64,000 nucleotides of DNA, from contig MU839828.1 of the NCBI GenBank assembly GCA_030411725.1, positions 2,914,001 to 2,978,000 on the forward strand, given 5' to 3'. The stretch is from Echria macrotheca. Taxonomy: Eukaryota; Ascomycota; Sordariomycetes; Sordariales; Schizotheciaceae. Positions 34,949 through 45,830 of this stretch are shown here, piece after piece. A model generated the notes under the pieces. The model was not told the origin of the DNA. It ran no database searches and saw nothing but the letters and a program-made list of their open reading frames with translations. Every line of letters begins with the position of its first letter. Positions within the stretch are counted from its first letter, which is position 1. A program made the position numbers and the translations under genes.

Positions 34949-34969
34949 CAGTTGCACCACCCAACAAGC

Positions 34970-35088
34970 ACATACGACCATAGGCACTGGAAAACTCGGG
35001 ATCCCGTCCGCTCTCCCATAGATAAGCCAGCGACCGCCAGACTAGTAGTTGGGTCGGTGACGACCAGCGAATCCCTGGTGTTGTATGT
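34970..35088 (+). rRNA. 5S ribosomal RNA gene
   Basis: 119 nt from ACATACGACCATAGG to TTGTATGT, with paired ends. It matches the fungal 5S consensus throughout: GGGATCCCGTCCGCTC, TAAGCC, AGTAGTTGGGTCGGTGAC (internal C-box) and CAGCGAATCCCTGGTGTTG. A T run follows at once, as a Pol III terminator. In helix II, CACTGG would pair with CCAGCG, leaving one A·C mismatch where CCAGTG would pair fully. It may therefore be a variant or a mildly decayed copy. It stands alone among protein genes, as is common for dispersed 5S genes of filamentous fungi. Confidence 0.93.
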
Positions 35089-35097
35089 TTTTTTTTC
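35086..35097 (+). terminator. Pol III T-run terminator of the 5S gene
   Basis: A run of nine T directly follows the 5S 3' end (after TATG), the usual RNA polymerase III stop. Confidence 0.8.
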
Positions 35098-35450
35098 GGC
35101 TCTTCTTTGCCTTGGAATTCGCTGGTGATTGAGGGTGTGGTTTTGACTTGCACGGTTCTTGTCTTTTTGTTGTGATCATTGATCATGTGAATGGACAAAT
35201 GCGAGTCCGTTTGCTGAGCTTTGATTGGTGTATGTCCTGATTATCCCCCTACAGCGTCTGTATCCCACTTGAGCTTAGTTCCAAGACGGACATACAGCCT
35301 GACGGGACACACAGCCTGACGGTCACATCGACCTCGGTGTCTCCTTCCCGCTGAAGATGTTGACCACTTTTCCTCACAAACACCATTACTCTCAGATCCA
35401 ACTTTACCTGCTTTGACCTCAAAATTGGGTGGCCCTCTCCTCGCAATATT
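35098..35450. other. Upstream region of the HET-domain gene
   Basis: About 350 bp between the 5S gene and the HET start codon. No gene seen. Confidence 0.4.
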
Positions 35451-38030
35451 ATGGCCGCTCAGAACACCACCGGATGGCTTACTCCCTCTATCCACGCCTT
35501 CATAGCGAACCTCATATGGACACGATGTGGGCTCCTTATCAACCTTCTCCTGCTTCCTCTCTGGTTTCCGCAACCCGCCATCAAGGTCGCGAAAAGCTAC
35601 ATTTGTGTATGGACAGCTGGCTTTGTCGACTGGCTGTATCTGGAAACCGACCCAGACCTCCAGTCTTCCATCGTCTACATGGCTATCTTCATGTCCACAC
35701 TCGGCGGCATCTACCTCCCGTCGGCGCTTGTACCTTTCGGATGGCTAGTCATGAAATCAGCCGTCGTATGGAGCTGGAATAACATGCCAGTGGTAATTAC
35801 GTTCGGTCTTGTCTTCGGCACGTCCTGTTGGTATTTCCCCACGGCTCTGAGACGGCTGGTCGGCGCCATGTTCAATGCTGTCACGCTCTGGTCACTCATA
35901 CTCCTGAACTCGGCTATGTATTACGCCATGGCTTCCCCAAGGATAGCGTCGAGGCATGCGGCAGCCGTGGTAGCGCGCATTCACAACATCATATGGACTT
36001 GCTGGGCCGCCTCAGTGTCTGCCAAGTACGCATCCATGCCACCACCGCCCGGACCATTCTCCTACCTAGCAGATGGCCCGGGGTTTGACGCAGCCTCCGA
36101 GATCCGTCTCTTGGAACTCCAGCGAAGAGTCCCTTTCCTCCCACTCTCTGCCAAGCTGGTGTCTTATCCCCTTAGAGGTGGAACGCGAACGCCTCCTCCT
36201 TACCATGCCATATCATACGTCTGGGCTCACGGCCCCCAGGACATGCGCACTATGCTCCTCAACGGTAAGATCTTCCGAGTCCGCGGGAACGTCCACGACA
36301 TCCTCCTCAGCTGCTCGTCGTTCTACGGCCCCCGGCTCGTCTGGATCGACACGATCTGTATCAACCAGGGCGACGAGGACGAGAAGACCCGCCAGGTCCG
36401 CGAGATGCAGACAATATATGCCCGCGCCGCCCACGTCATCATCTGTCTCGGCGGCACGTGGGCTGCTCCGGCGCTTTCGCTCGTCACCGAACTCCAGTGG
36501 GTGCAGAAGATGTGGGGTGCCGACTATCTCCGCGGTCACGTAGCTCAGTTTCGCGAGCGGTGCCGCATCGATCCGTACCTGCGCGCGCGTGTTAGAGGTC
36601 TCGTAGGGGACATCATGGGACACCCGTGGTTTTCTAGAGTGTGGGTGGTTCAAGAGGCGGTCGTTGCGAAGAATGCCACCTTTTTCTACGGCGGCGCGCC
36701 TATTCAGTGGAGTGAACTGTATGGATGGCAGAGGACATTATGTGATGGGCCTGTTCTCACGTCCCTGGTTGGGGTGTTGTCCATGTCCTCGCCTTCCCGA
36801 GGACCACTTGGGTCGGCCATATCGGGGTTTCTGGGGTTTCTGAGCATGTCGTTTATTGTGGCTTATCGGATGGAATATTTCCATCTGGGACCTAATCGTT
36901 TGGGTCACGTTCTCCGTGTCTTTGGGGACAAGGACGCGGGCGAAGCTTTAGACAAAGTCTTCGCGTTGGTCGGGATGACGGCCGAGAGCGAGGACGAGAG
37001 GTTGAAGAACCTGATCAACTACAAAAGACCCAGGGAGGAGGCGTTGCTGGACGTAGCCAACTATCTTCTGGATACAGGGCAAACTCTCGACGTCATCGAC
37101 CTGACTGGTCTGCGTCAGCCGGGACGCATCCCGAGCTTGCCTTCCTGGGCGGTCGACTGGACGGCGACCAGGTCTGGAATGCCCCTGAACAACCCATTCG
37201 CCCCGCAGCACCTGAAATATTCCGCCAGCGGAGAAAAACCCTCCAATGTTCGGCGACGCGGCGATAGCAGGAACGAGATTCTTGTCGATGGACAGGCATT
37301 TGACCGAGTCGCATGGATCCTTCCATTACCCGAGATAACCCCAGCAGCGGCAGATGATTTCTCCGCGGTGACGGCGCTGGGGAACTATGCAAGTGAGGCC
37401 CTAGAACTGGCAAGACAGCATGTTCCAGATCCATATCCACATTCTCGCCGTACGGATGGTACACAACAGGACCTGGAGGAAGCAGCTTGGCGTACCCTCA
37501 TCGGCGACAGGACCCAGTCAGCCCGGCCGGCTCCAGAATCTTGCGGGCGAACCATCAAGACAATGTCAGGCCTCTTACGGGATCTTGACCGGCTCCAAGT
37601 CCAACATGGCGGCGGCGACCCATCGAGCATATTCACGGACGGTTTATTACCATCATCGCAGATTCAGTCACAACTCGGCGTGACTCCCGAGCGGCAGGCG
37701 GAAATCCAAAGGGCCGTGGAAGAGTTCAACAACATGGACTTGCTTTTCGATTTCGGCAAGGGATCGATCACGTTCATGTTCTGCGTGACGGAGAAGAATA
37801 GATACATCGCCATGGTTCCCAACGTGAGCAGACCCGGCGACACCATCTGTTTATTGTATGGCGTTTCTGTGCCCTGTGTTCTGCGCGAGTTTGATGAGGA
37901 GGGGAAGAAGGACGGAAAGTTGGACGGGGGGAGGAACAAATACCAGCTGGTAGGAGACGCCTACGTCCATGGAGTTATGGATGGCGAAGCTTTGGGGTCT
38001 GGCGACGAGACTACATTCTGCCTGTGTTAA
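35451..38030 (+). CDS. HET-domain (heterokaryon incompatibility) protein with N-terminal membrane region
   Basis: Intronless, 859 residues from ATG 35451. The first about 200 residues contain several hydrophobic segments (LINLLLLPLWF, VYMAIFMSTLGGIYLP, VVITFGLVFGTSCWYF, LWSLILLNSAMYYAM). The HET domain follows with its three hallmark blocks: YHAISYVW (251–258), LVWIDTICINQ with the Glu/Lys-rich turn and IYARA (about 296–327), and WFSRVWVVQEA (393–403). The C-terminal part is the usual variable region; it has no NACHT or WD repeats. HET proteins trigger cell death or allorecognition after fusion between unlike strains. A multi-helix membrane start is less common in the family. Neighbours do not reveal a partner. 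Confidence 0.92.
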   Translation: MAAQNTTGWLTPSIHAFIANLIWTRCGLLINLLLLPLWFPQPAIKVAKSYICVWTAGFVDWLYLETDPDLQSSIVYMAIFMSTLGGIYLPSALVPFGWLVMKSAVVWSWNNMPVVITFGLVFGTSCWYFPTALRRLVGAMFNAVTLWSLILLNSAMYYAMASPRIASRHAAAVVARIHNIIWTCWAASVSAKYASMPPPPGPFSYLADGPGFDAASEIRLLELQRRVPFLPLSAKLVSYPLRGGTRTPPPYHAISYVWAHGPQDMRTMLLNGKIFRVRGNVHDILLSCSSFYGPRLVWIDTICINQGDEDEKTRQVREMQTIYARAAHVIICLGGTWAAPALSLVTELQWVQKMWGADYLRGHVAQFRERCRIDPYLRARVRGLVGDIMGHPWFSRVWVVQEAVVAKNATFFYGGAPIQWSELYGWQRTLCDGPVLTSLVGVLSMSSPSRGPLGSAISGFLGFLSMSFIVAYRMEYFHLGPNRLGHVLRVFGDKDAGEALDKVFALVGMTAESEDERLKNLINYKRPREEALLDVANYLLDTGQTLDVIDLTGLRQPGRIPSLPSWAVDWTATRSGMPLNNPFAPQHLKYSASGEKPSNVRRRGDSRNEILVDGQAFDRVAWILPLPEITPAAADDFSAVTALGNYASEALELARQHVPDPYPHSRRTDGTQQDLEEAAWRTLIGDRTQSARPAPESCGRTIKTMSGLLRDLDRLQVQHGGGDPSSIFTDGLLPSSQIQSQLGVTPERQAEIQRAVEEFNNMDLLFDFGKGSITFMFCVTEKNRYIAMVPNVSRPGDTICLLYGVSVPCVLREFDEEGKKDGKLDGGRNKYQLVGDAYVHGVMDGEALGSGDETTFCLC

Positions 38031-39318
38031 ACACCCACACAGGACCTATAGTTACATGAATAACGAATCTTGGCTCCTGCTCTACCGCTTGATCCGAGTG
38101 ACGTTACCTTACTTACTTTGGCTCTGCCCCTATCTAGTGTACTCTAAGGTAACTGCCAGGTCTCACGCCCTGGGTAGAGACGGGGGGCCTAGACTAGGTG
38201 ATGAGTTTTGTCTAGCCAAGTAAGTTTCCTCCTCCTCTTTCTCTTGTCAAAAAGTAAGACGACATTGAAGTTGCTGACAGATGATGAGCAAATTGAGATG
38301 TGTGCTTTTCACAGATGGAAATTGGGCTTTTGAAGGCGAGCGTGGACTGTCTAGTTTAGGTGCTAAGCCCTATTCATATATATATACATATATATATAGG
38401 TATATATGACATAATGACAAGGTCTCGAAGTACTGGCAGAACCGTCTTATTCTACTGTGGTGCCTACCTATATAAACCCCTCAGAATCTACCTCACAATA
38501 TGACGGGTATCGCACGAGTTAACAAGACCATTAACTACCACGTAACCAAAGAAAAAAAACTCGTGGCAGAAACGGTAGATTTAGAATCTTCCGGTCAGCT
38601 TTTAGCTACTGCCGCGGTTTTTAGATCCTGGAAAGATATGGCTTGATTGAGTTGTGGTGACGCAAGTTGGAAGGATGATAAGCACCACAGTAAAATGAGA
38701 CGGTTCCACAGTACGTCGAGACCTCCTCATGACATATATGGCTTCTTCTGTTGGATAAGAATAGGGGTAACGTCTTCCAGGCCAGCTGAAAAGGGGGGTG
38801 GATTCAAGGAAGCTGAGCTGACTGACTACGTGTCAGCCCCAACTAAGGTCGACCAGGACTTGCCAAAAAGTGTTAAACTTCGGTGGGAGCGGAAGCGCAG
38901 TGGGGTCTGAAGAAGTGCAGGTAAGGATGCTTGTTTTGTGAGTGGAAGAGGAGAAGTGAGCCTGTGGCTGGCTAAAATACAATGCCCTGGGTCCATGCGT
39001 GCCTTCCACCTGCTCTGGGTGCTCCTGCCTGGCCCAACAGGTCGGAGTTGTCGTGGTCACCGCTTTTCTTGGACGGGTCGTATTTTAAAAGAGAAAGGAG
39101 GAGCATCTGCCCGGCCGTTCTCGACGCTTCCCCGGGATCATGGCCCGGCGGTGTTTACCGTTTGACATATGTGGTCCCTAACCTTCGTTACTGAGTGGGA
39201 ACGGGAAATAGGATTGTCTCGGTTTGGAGGGAATGCGGCGCTTGCTATGCAGCTATGATGTGTCCGCGTTGGAGAATCACCCAGCCCTTATTTATCTTCG
39301 TCGCTTGCTGAGACCCGT
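38031..39318. other. Convergent 3' region, no gene seen
   Basis: It lies between the 3' ends of the HET gene and the large unknown gene. It contains an AT dinucleotide-like tract (TATATA… at about 38378–38407) and otherwise nothing recognisable. Frames of up to about 87 codons have no protein features. Confidence 0.45.
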
Positions 39319-42300
39319 TTAAGACCTTCGGAAAGCTAGATATCGAATACGACTCTTTTTCCTTGGGTCATCAACAACCTCTCCCTCATCTGGTTGGCTG
39401 AGTGGCCTTTCTTCCCCTGCTCCGAGATGGCTACCCGGCCGGGCGTGCTGCGGATATTGCGGCGGTATCTGCCCAGGGGTTGACTCGGACTGAGAGGACG
39501 CCGGTGTGCCTGGTATTACCGCGCTATTAGATAAAGCACTAGCACCTCCCGTTCGTGATATCAAAGAGCTATGATCGCTGTTGGCGGTTCCCGAGGTGCT
39601 GATGTTGGTGTTGGTGTCCGCCAGCGGTGTCTCGTAAGAGTCTTGGACTTGGACTACCGATGGCCTTGAGGGAGAAGGGGTTATTGAGCTGTGCCTGTCC
39701 TCGGTCTCGTCTCCGCCCTCGCCGTCATCTGGCCATTTCCACCGGAATCCAACGCCTTGGCCGAATATGACTGCGCCGTCGTCAAAGCTTTGCAGGTCCA
39801 GAGGGCCTTTGGGCATAACTCGCTGCACAAGACGGTTGGGGATGAGCTGTTGGACGGGATCGAGGTGGGATCCCAGTGACGACATGTTGGCTCGGTGGGG
39901 CCTTTCGCACATGCATTCTGCAAAGGGGCAAGTCTTGGAGGGATTCAACCAGGCAAGTTTCGGACTGACTAGGACCGGGGTACATGCTATATCCCCGCCG
40001 GCATCTTCGATGATGTTTCGTATGTCGGCCAGGCAGACGCAGAGGTAGTGCTTCCCCGTGGGGACGGAACGCCAGTTCGGGCATGCGGTTTTCGAAGACC
40101 CGATCGATGGGACCACCAGCTCCCCGAACTGCTTTCCAAAGATTGTTATTGCTCGTGCCACCCGTGTTAGCTCGACCCAGCTGAAGGCATTTGAGGGAAG
40201 CGTAGCCACCCGAAGGTGAGAAGGATCACGACCAGTCGCAAAGTCCTTGAAATCCCAGCCTTCCAGATGTCGGCGAAAGCGGATCTTTGCCCTGAAGACT
40301 GTCGGGTTCTCGATCTGACATTTATGGTCGATCATCTTTTCCAGGTACTCATAGAGTTCCTCTACCTTGTCTCCGAACGTGGTCATTGGGGTTATTGTCT
40401 TGGTTACAGTATCGGTTTTGCCCGAAGATAGGGTTGTCTTCTCGGTGTACGTCTTTTCATTGGCCTGATAGACCGGTAGGCGGCGATTCTCCTGGTCAAC
40501 AAGGACTTTAATGGCCGGGCCTTCCCTGAGCTTCGAGAAGTCGAAGAGGAACTGGGAGCTGAATTTGTCAGTGCGGGAGTGTTCGAGCGAGCCGCGCAGG
40601 AGATGGAGTAGTGCGTCGCTTCCGTTGACCATCCAACCGCGCTTGTCTTCCACGTCCCAGAAGACAACATATTTCTGTGAGATCCATCGCAGTTTGTCAA
40701 TATAGCCATTTTTGGAGATATGGATGGGGGTGTCCTTTTGGCCAGGCGTAGCCGTGAGCCCTCCAGTGACAAACAGGCCGCCTGTTAGGGTGAATTTCTC
40801 GAGACCAACGTCGCGACCCGCGTGCGGTAACCCCGAGCCTCTTATGTCATAATTTAAAAGGGGTGAACCTATCGATCAGTTCTTGGTTAGTTACCGATAT
40901 ATGGAATGGGCTATCAGCGGATGAAACTCACCAGCCCGGCTATCGGCCTTTGTACACCAACCGACGATATGTCGTGACGTCGCCAACTCATGCGGCGAGG
41001 CACAACCAACGGCTGTAGCGCCAGCATCAAGGTAAGATACCCTATCTCCGTAAGGATTGCTGTGATGATGCCAGATGTAGGTGCCGCCGACATGCTCGAC
41101 GGCGACGAGCATGGACGAGAAGCCCTTGATGTAAGAATTTCCGAGAAAGTGGTTGAGACGATCGCTCTGGACCAGTCCAGCCATCATATTGAGGGGTATT
41201 TCAAGTCCTGTCCCATCATTGGGCCTCCGTCGTATGGGATAACCCATCACGACAACAGGATTTCTAAACATGCTTTCCCAACAGGTGCCGTTTGGGCTGA
41301 CATCATCCAAGTCCTGTTGGTGGACGGTAGACCATTCGATAGAAGCAACCTTGTTGTCGTCATATCCAGAAATCTCGGTGATGGTAGGGTAGCGATAACT
41401 TGGTGCTTCCGGCCCTCCGCTCGTCGCCCCGGGGCTGAGGGCTGTAGTGATCCAGGCTATCTGCTCTCCTATCTCTGCGATGGCATCGACCGTGCCTTGC
41501 ACCTTTACTGAGAGGCTTTTGCTGTCTTTCAGAACCTTGGCTCTTGCTCGTGTTCGATCGGGGAGCTTCCCTTAACGGCGAATCATTAGCGTCGTGAAAC
41601 CCACCCAAGACAAAAAGGTATGGTGGACAGGCACCTTGGTACCTTAGTTGAGACGACAGGAATACGATATACGAAAGTGGGAAACCAACTTACGAGTGGC
41701 TGTCTGACCATCCTTATCAACGGCCGCCTGCAACAATTCAAGCACTACCAAACCCGTAAATGGCCAGGTCTGTTCCAGATAGCCAGAGCAAGAAAGGGCC
41801 TGCGCATCGGCAGGATACCCCGTTATGGTGATGACCTCGCCGAGTCTCGCTCGTCCGCTCCCGAGTTCTGGGTACTCGCAGTCGAGAAAATCGTGAATAC
41901 CCCAAAGACATTTGAACTTCATTGTGTATACAGTCGAGGGACACCGACTGCTCACATAATGAGTTCTGGGGAAGGCGTCCATGACTTTGTCTCGGACTCT
42001 GGTAATGGCATCGTCTGAGGCGGCTGGGCGGAGATTGGAGGCCTTTCCCAAGGATGCGAGTAGCCATTTAAATGCCGGGGACTGGAAGGCAATCTCGAGA
42101 TCTCTCGGTTCGTCTGGGAGCGTCAGCGGGTCCACGTCATGAAGCGTATCCTCCCAGCTCTGGTCGAGTGACGTTACTGGGCCATAAACATCATGGTGGG
42201 CTGATTCTCCTCTGGAAGCCCTTCCCGGCGTGTCCGTTACTTCGTGGAGCCACGATTTAACGTTGTGGTCTAGATCGTCCTTGGCGATGGGCTCTGGGTG

Positions 42301-43597
42301 CCAAAAGGAGGAATCTTTGTCGACTGTTGTTTCCAACAGGTCTTCTCGGAAGCGCCGTGTAATATCACTAGATAATTATGTCGGCTGTCAGCTTGTGTCA
42401 TTCAAATGCATCCCCTTGAACTATCAAAGTATGACACTAACCCTCTATACTTATGAATGAGGTACATGGCTTCACTTTCCGCCCGAGACGAGGTATGCTG
42501 GCCCAATCTGAGGGCGAAGTTTTCGAGTAAGTTCGGCAGGAGATCGATAATGTGTTCCTTAGCCTCGGCATCCAAGCCTAGCGATCTCGCCTGCTCGCAC
42601 AAGCGATCGGCAAATTGAGACTTGTACATATCTACTGGCCGCTCGTCGACATATTGAGATGCCGAGTATATCGTAGCTGCGTCGTCTGCAGAGAAATCAT
42701 AATCCGACAAGTCGACGACACCAGTGACACTACTTTCATAATCATTCCTGTTAACCGATGTCGAAACTGGGCCGTACTGTTTTTTCAACTCTTCTCGAAC
42801 GAGCGCCCTGCGAGATTTTGCGGCCTCACGCCGCTCCTGTTGCTCTGTCGCACGCCGCTCTTGTTGCCATGTCATGCTATCCGTTTTGAGATCATCAATC
42901 ATTTCCTGTGCACCGCTTTAGTTACTTGAACGGTTCCAGATACCATGGTGTTACCTGGGATATGCAGTGTATAATATTATGAGATCTCAACGGTCAAATA
43001 TCACTTACCGATGCAAGACTTCGATGTGCCACGCAAGAGTAGCCCGGAGATGAACCCCCATCTGCGAACTAGAAGTACAAAAGCATTAGGTCACGTATTA
43101 AAATTCGACTCCTTCAGGCACATCGAAGACAGGTATTTCACCGCGGGAGCACTAACCTCCCAACTGCCTGGACGCGCCACAGCTTCTGGTCCAAGGTAGC
43201 GGTGAATGTCGGGCGTGATAACCTCCCTTTCGATACCATCGCCAGGGATGAAATATTCGTTGGGACGAGAAGGGTGAGATGGATCCATTTCAAATACTTT
43301 GCGAGAGGTGAATTCTTCGACTGATACCAAAGGGTAGGGAGATCGCGCTGCGTGGTCACTCGGCGTGATGGTTTCAATCTCGACAGCACCAGGCTTGTTC
43401 TGACAAGAGGTGAAAAAGCTGGGGGGGTCAAGTGTTGATGAAATACTTGTATGCGGCCTAGATTCTAGGCCTGAGAGGAAGAGCCCGGAGGATTTCCTGC
43501 TGGGGGTGGCACCTTCCAGGTCTAACACGTTGGGGTCCAGCTGCGCTCCGAAACTCTTTCGGGGGCATTTTGTCCGTTTACGGCTCAAGGCTGTCAT
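39319..43597 (-). CDS. Large uncharacterised ascomycete protein with RfeF/RfeG-like N-terminal segment
   Basis: Six exons (43597–43157, 43068–43009, 42905–42442, 42367–41694, 41570–40932, 40868–39319) give 1275 residues; all phases agree. Residues 114–140 (NEYFIPGDGIEREVITPDI…RYLGPEA) and SLASEMIDDLKTDS across exons 2–3 match, from memory, the start of fungal proteins annotated RfeF/RfeG-like. A charged coiled-coil-like stretch follows (WQQERRATEQQERREAAKSRR). The centre (HVGGTYIWHHH, LGEVITITGYPADA) and the C-terminal third (YVVFWDVEDKRGWMVNGSDALLHLLR, LEGWDFKDFA) look folded and conserved, but I know no domain name. The end is a Ser/Thr/Pro-rich tail. The start could be later, at the Met of residue 104. 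Function unknown; possibly an immune-like or regulatory multidomain protein. Confidence 0.72.
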
Positions 43598-44409
43598 GAA
43601 GGGGGGATGGTTGTGCAGCGTGGCTTGAGAATAGGACCGAATTTGCCTTGGGCAGCAACAGGCAAGGCTGCGTCCGATAGAAGTGACGGCACGACAGCCC
43701 CGTAACTATTCTTTGTGGCACGTTAGCGTAAACCTAGAGGTTACACGACATCGTCTCGAGCACACCTACTTGTTGTTGTGTGTTGGGGGGCGGGTGGCCG
43801 GTGTTTCCGATGCCAGATGCATCCCACTTTTCTGAACTCACCTTGCTATCCCTTTCTCTTCTGCTTGACTTTTCAAGCAGAAATAATTCAAGACAGCAAG
43901 GCGGCGATTTGGGTGTTTGTGGGATGGATATATCCGGATGCACCCTTAGGGGAGATCCGCTGAGACCTGGGACACGAGAAAAAAGAGCCTTGTTTCGTTA
44001 AATATTTTTGAAAGATTTCGTCGGTATATACAATTTTATTTTGAACGTGTCAGCGCTTGTGAATTGAAAGCTAGATCTTGTGAGTAGTTTTGTTGGATGT
44101 TAAGAGTTCGCCTCTGCTGTCCCACGACTCCGCTTAAAACCGGGTTGAAGATTCTCCTCACTTTAAAGATTTTCTCGGCGTTCATGAACCACGACGTCTA
44201 CCACTTACCCTTGCCTCTGCTAGGAACTGGTTCAAATCACCGCCGGTAAATCTCCCTTCCATTTATAAACAAACAAAAATCATCTAACCACTTTATCAGC
44301 CTCACAAGAATTTCTCACCTTACCTCACCCTCTCATCAGGCTCCAACACCTTCACCACAAGGACAAATCACCACCATCCCTTAGCAACCCCCTCCCCAAT
44401 CCAGCAAAA
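43598..44409. promoter_or_regulatory. Divergent upstream region of the large unknown gene and EFM7
   Basis: 812 bp between start codons. The right third, just before the EFM7 ATG, is CT/CA-rich (CTCACC, CACCTT), typical of fungal 5' leaders. No gene seen. Confidence 0.45.
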
Positions 44410-45351
44410 ATGTCATCACCAGAAAAACCCCAAGACACACACCCCCACGATGACGACGACCAAGAAATAAACCTCTTCGCTGACCCAGAAGACTTCTACC
44501 CTCCCACCCCCCCGCCCACAACCCAAACCTACCTCACCACCTCCGGCGCCCCCATAACCCTCCACCTAGTCGGCCACTCCCCCCTCGAAGCGCACCACCT
44601 CTGGAACGGCTCGCGCGTGGTAGCGGCGCACTTCGAAGCCGACCCCTCTCTGGTCTCCCAAAAGACGGTCCTGGAACTCGGCGCCGGCGCGGGCCTCCCC
44701 TCCCTCGTCGCCGCCATGCTAGGCGCTTCCAAGGTCGTAGTGACCGACTTCCCCGACCCGGACCTGATCCAGAACCTCTGGCGAAACATTGACGAGTGCA
44801 CCCTCATCCCCACATCACCCAACTCCGACAAACAAAACATAATAGTAGCAGACGGCTACGTATGGGGCATGAAGCCATCCCACCTCCTCGCCCATCTCCA
44901 ACCCTCCCCTGAATCCCAACCTACGCCATCCCAATCCCAATCCCACTCCGAAAAAAAATTCGACGTCCTAATCCTAGCAGACCTCCTCTTCCGCCACAGC
45001 GAACACACCCGCCTCCTCCGCTCGGTAGAAACCACACTGACCGTATCCCACGAAGCGAGAGCCTACGTAGTCTTCACGTCCTACCGCCCCTGGCTGCAGC
45101 ACAAGGACCTCCACTTCTTCGAGCTCGCGCGGAAGCGCGGCTTCGTCGTTACCAAAACCTTCGAGAAGGTCATGGACCGCCCGCTGTTCGAGGACGACCC
45201 CGGCGACGAGGAGGTCCGCAAGACGGTAACGGGTTGGACGCTCGCCTGGCCCGAGGCGTTTGTTGACGGACGGAAACAGATGGGCGAGTGGCCTGGTGTT
45301 GTGATGGACCGGGAACGGGAGGAGGATGGGGAGGGAGGAGTTGAGAAGTAG
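44410..45351 (+). CDS. EFM7: Protein N-terminal/lysine methyltransferase of the Efm7 (Nnt1) type
   Basis: Intronless, 313 residues. It has an acidic start with DPEDFYPP, then LHLVGHSPLEAHHLWNGSRV. The SAM-binding motif I is VLELGAGAGLPSL (from residue 87), followed by VVVTDFPDPDLIQNLWRNI (motif II). The post-motif FDVLILADLLFRHSEH and the strand AYVVFTSYRPW complete the seven-beta-strand methyltransferase fold. In yeast Efm7 methylates the N-terminus and Lys-2 of elongation factor eEF1A. A Ser/Pro/Gln insertion sits near residues 165–180. The codons of the first 150 residues are strongly biased to CC and AA ends. Confidence 0.9.
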   Translation: MSSPEKPQDTHPHDDDDQEINLFADPEDFYPPTPPPTTQTYLTTSGAPITLHLVGHSPLEAHHLWNGSRVVAAHFEADPSLVSQKTVLELGAGAGLPSLVAAMLGASKVVVTDFPDPDLIQNLWRNIDECTLIPTSPNSDKQNIIVADGYVWGMKPSHLLAHLQPSPESQPTPSQSQSHSEKKFDVLILADLLFRHSEHTRLLRSVETTLTVSHEARAYVVFTSYRPWLQHKDLHFFELARKRGFVVTKTFEKVMDRPLFEDDPGDEEVRKTVTGWTLAWPEAFVDGRKQMGEWPGVVMDREREEDGEGGVEK

Positions 45352-45830
45352 AACTAAAAGGGGGGGGTTGGCTGGTGATTGGGAGGGGCGGAAAGGAGAG
45401 GGACTTGATGGGGACGAGATATGTAAAAGGCATATAGGATGGGGTCAACAATATCTGGAATAGGTATCATACAATACCTACTCCGTGTGTGGATATACGG
45501 CATGGAAGCTGTAATTCCATCCTCTGCCGTCCAGAGAACGGGTATTCAAGATGCAGATGGGATAGCGCCTCCCTGCTATGTGGACCGAGAGAAATGGACA
45601 CTCGAAAGAGCACCCACCGCCTTGATGGGGGCGCTGACGACTTGTTCCAAGGCTATAGATCCACGGGTGCATGTGAATACATCAAAGCTTAGGTGTCTTC
45701 TCAAATATATTGACCAACAGAGCAATGCGCAGAATTTGTACGGAATATCTCGCTCGGCATACCTACTGCGGATGCCCATAATCCATTTTTTTACTAACAT
45801 GTCAAAGAGGTCTCAGCTCGCCCCCCAGAA
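45352..45830. other. Convergent 3' region between EFM7 and the copper-fist gene
   Basis: 479 bp, no gene seen. An open frame on the plus strand runs from 45439 into the antisense of the copper-fist gene and looks random. Confidence 0.45.

Larger units (their letters stand above)
33912..34969. other. AT-rich interval with hairpins, relic and C-tract
   Basis: Apart from the double hairpin (34286–34328) and the relic (34255–34528) there is no supported gene. An 11-base C run (34712–34722) is followed by a T run. AT content and scattered stops on both strands suggest decayed DNA, possibly affected by repeat-induced point mutation. Confidence 0.5.
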
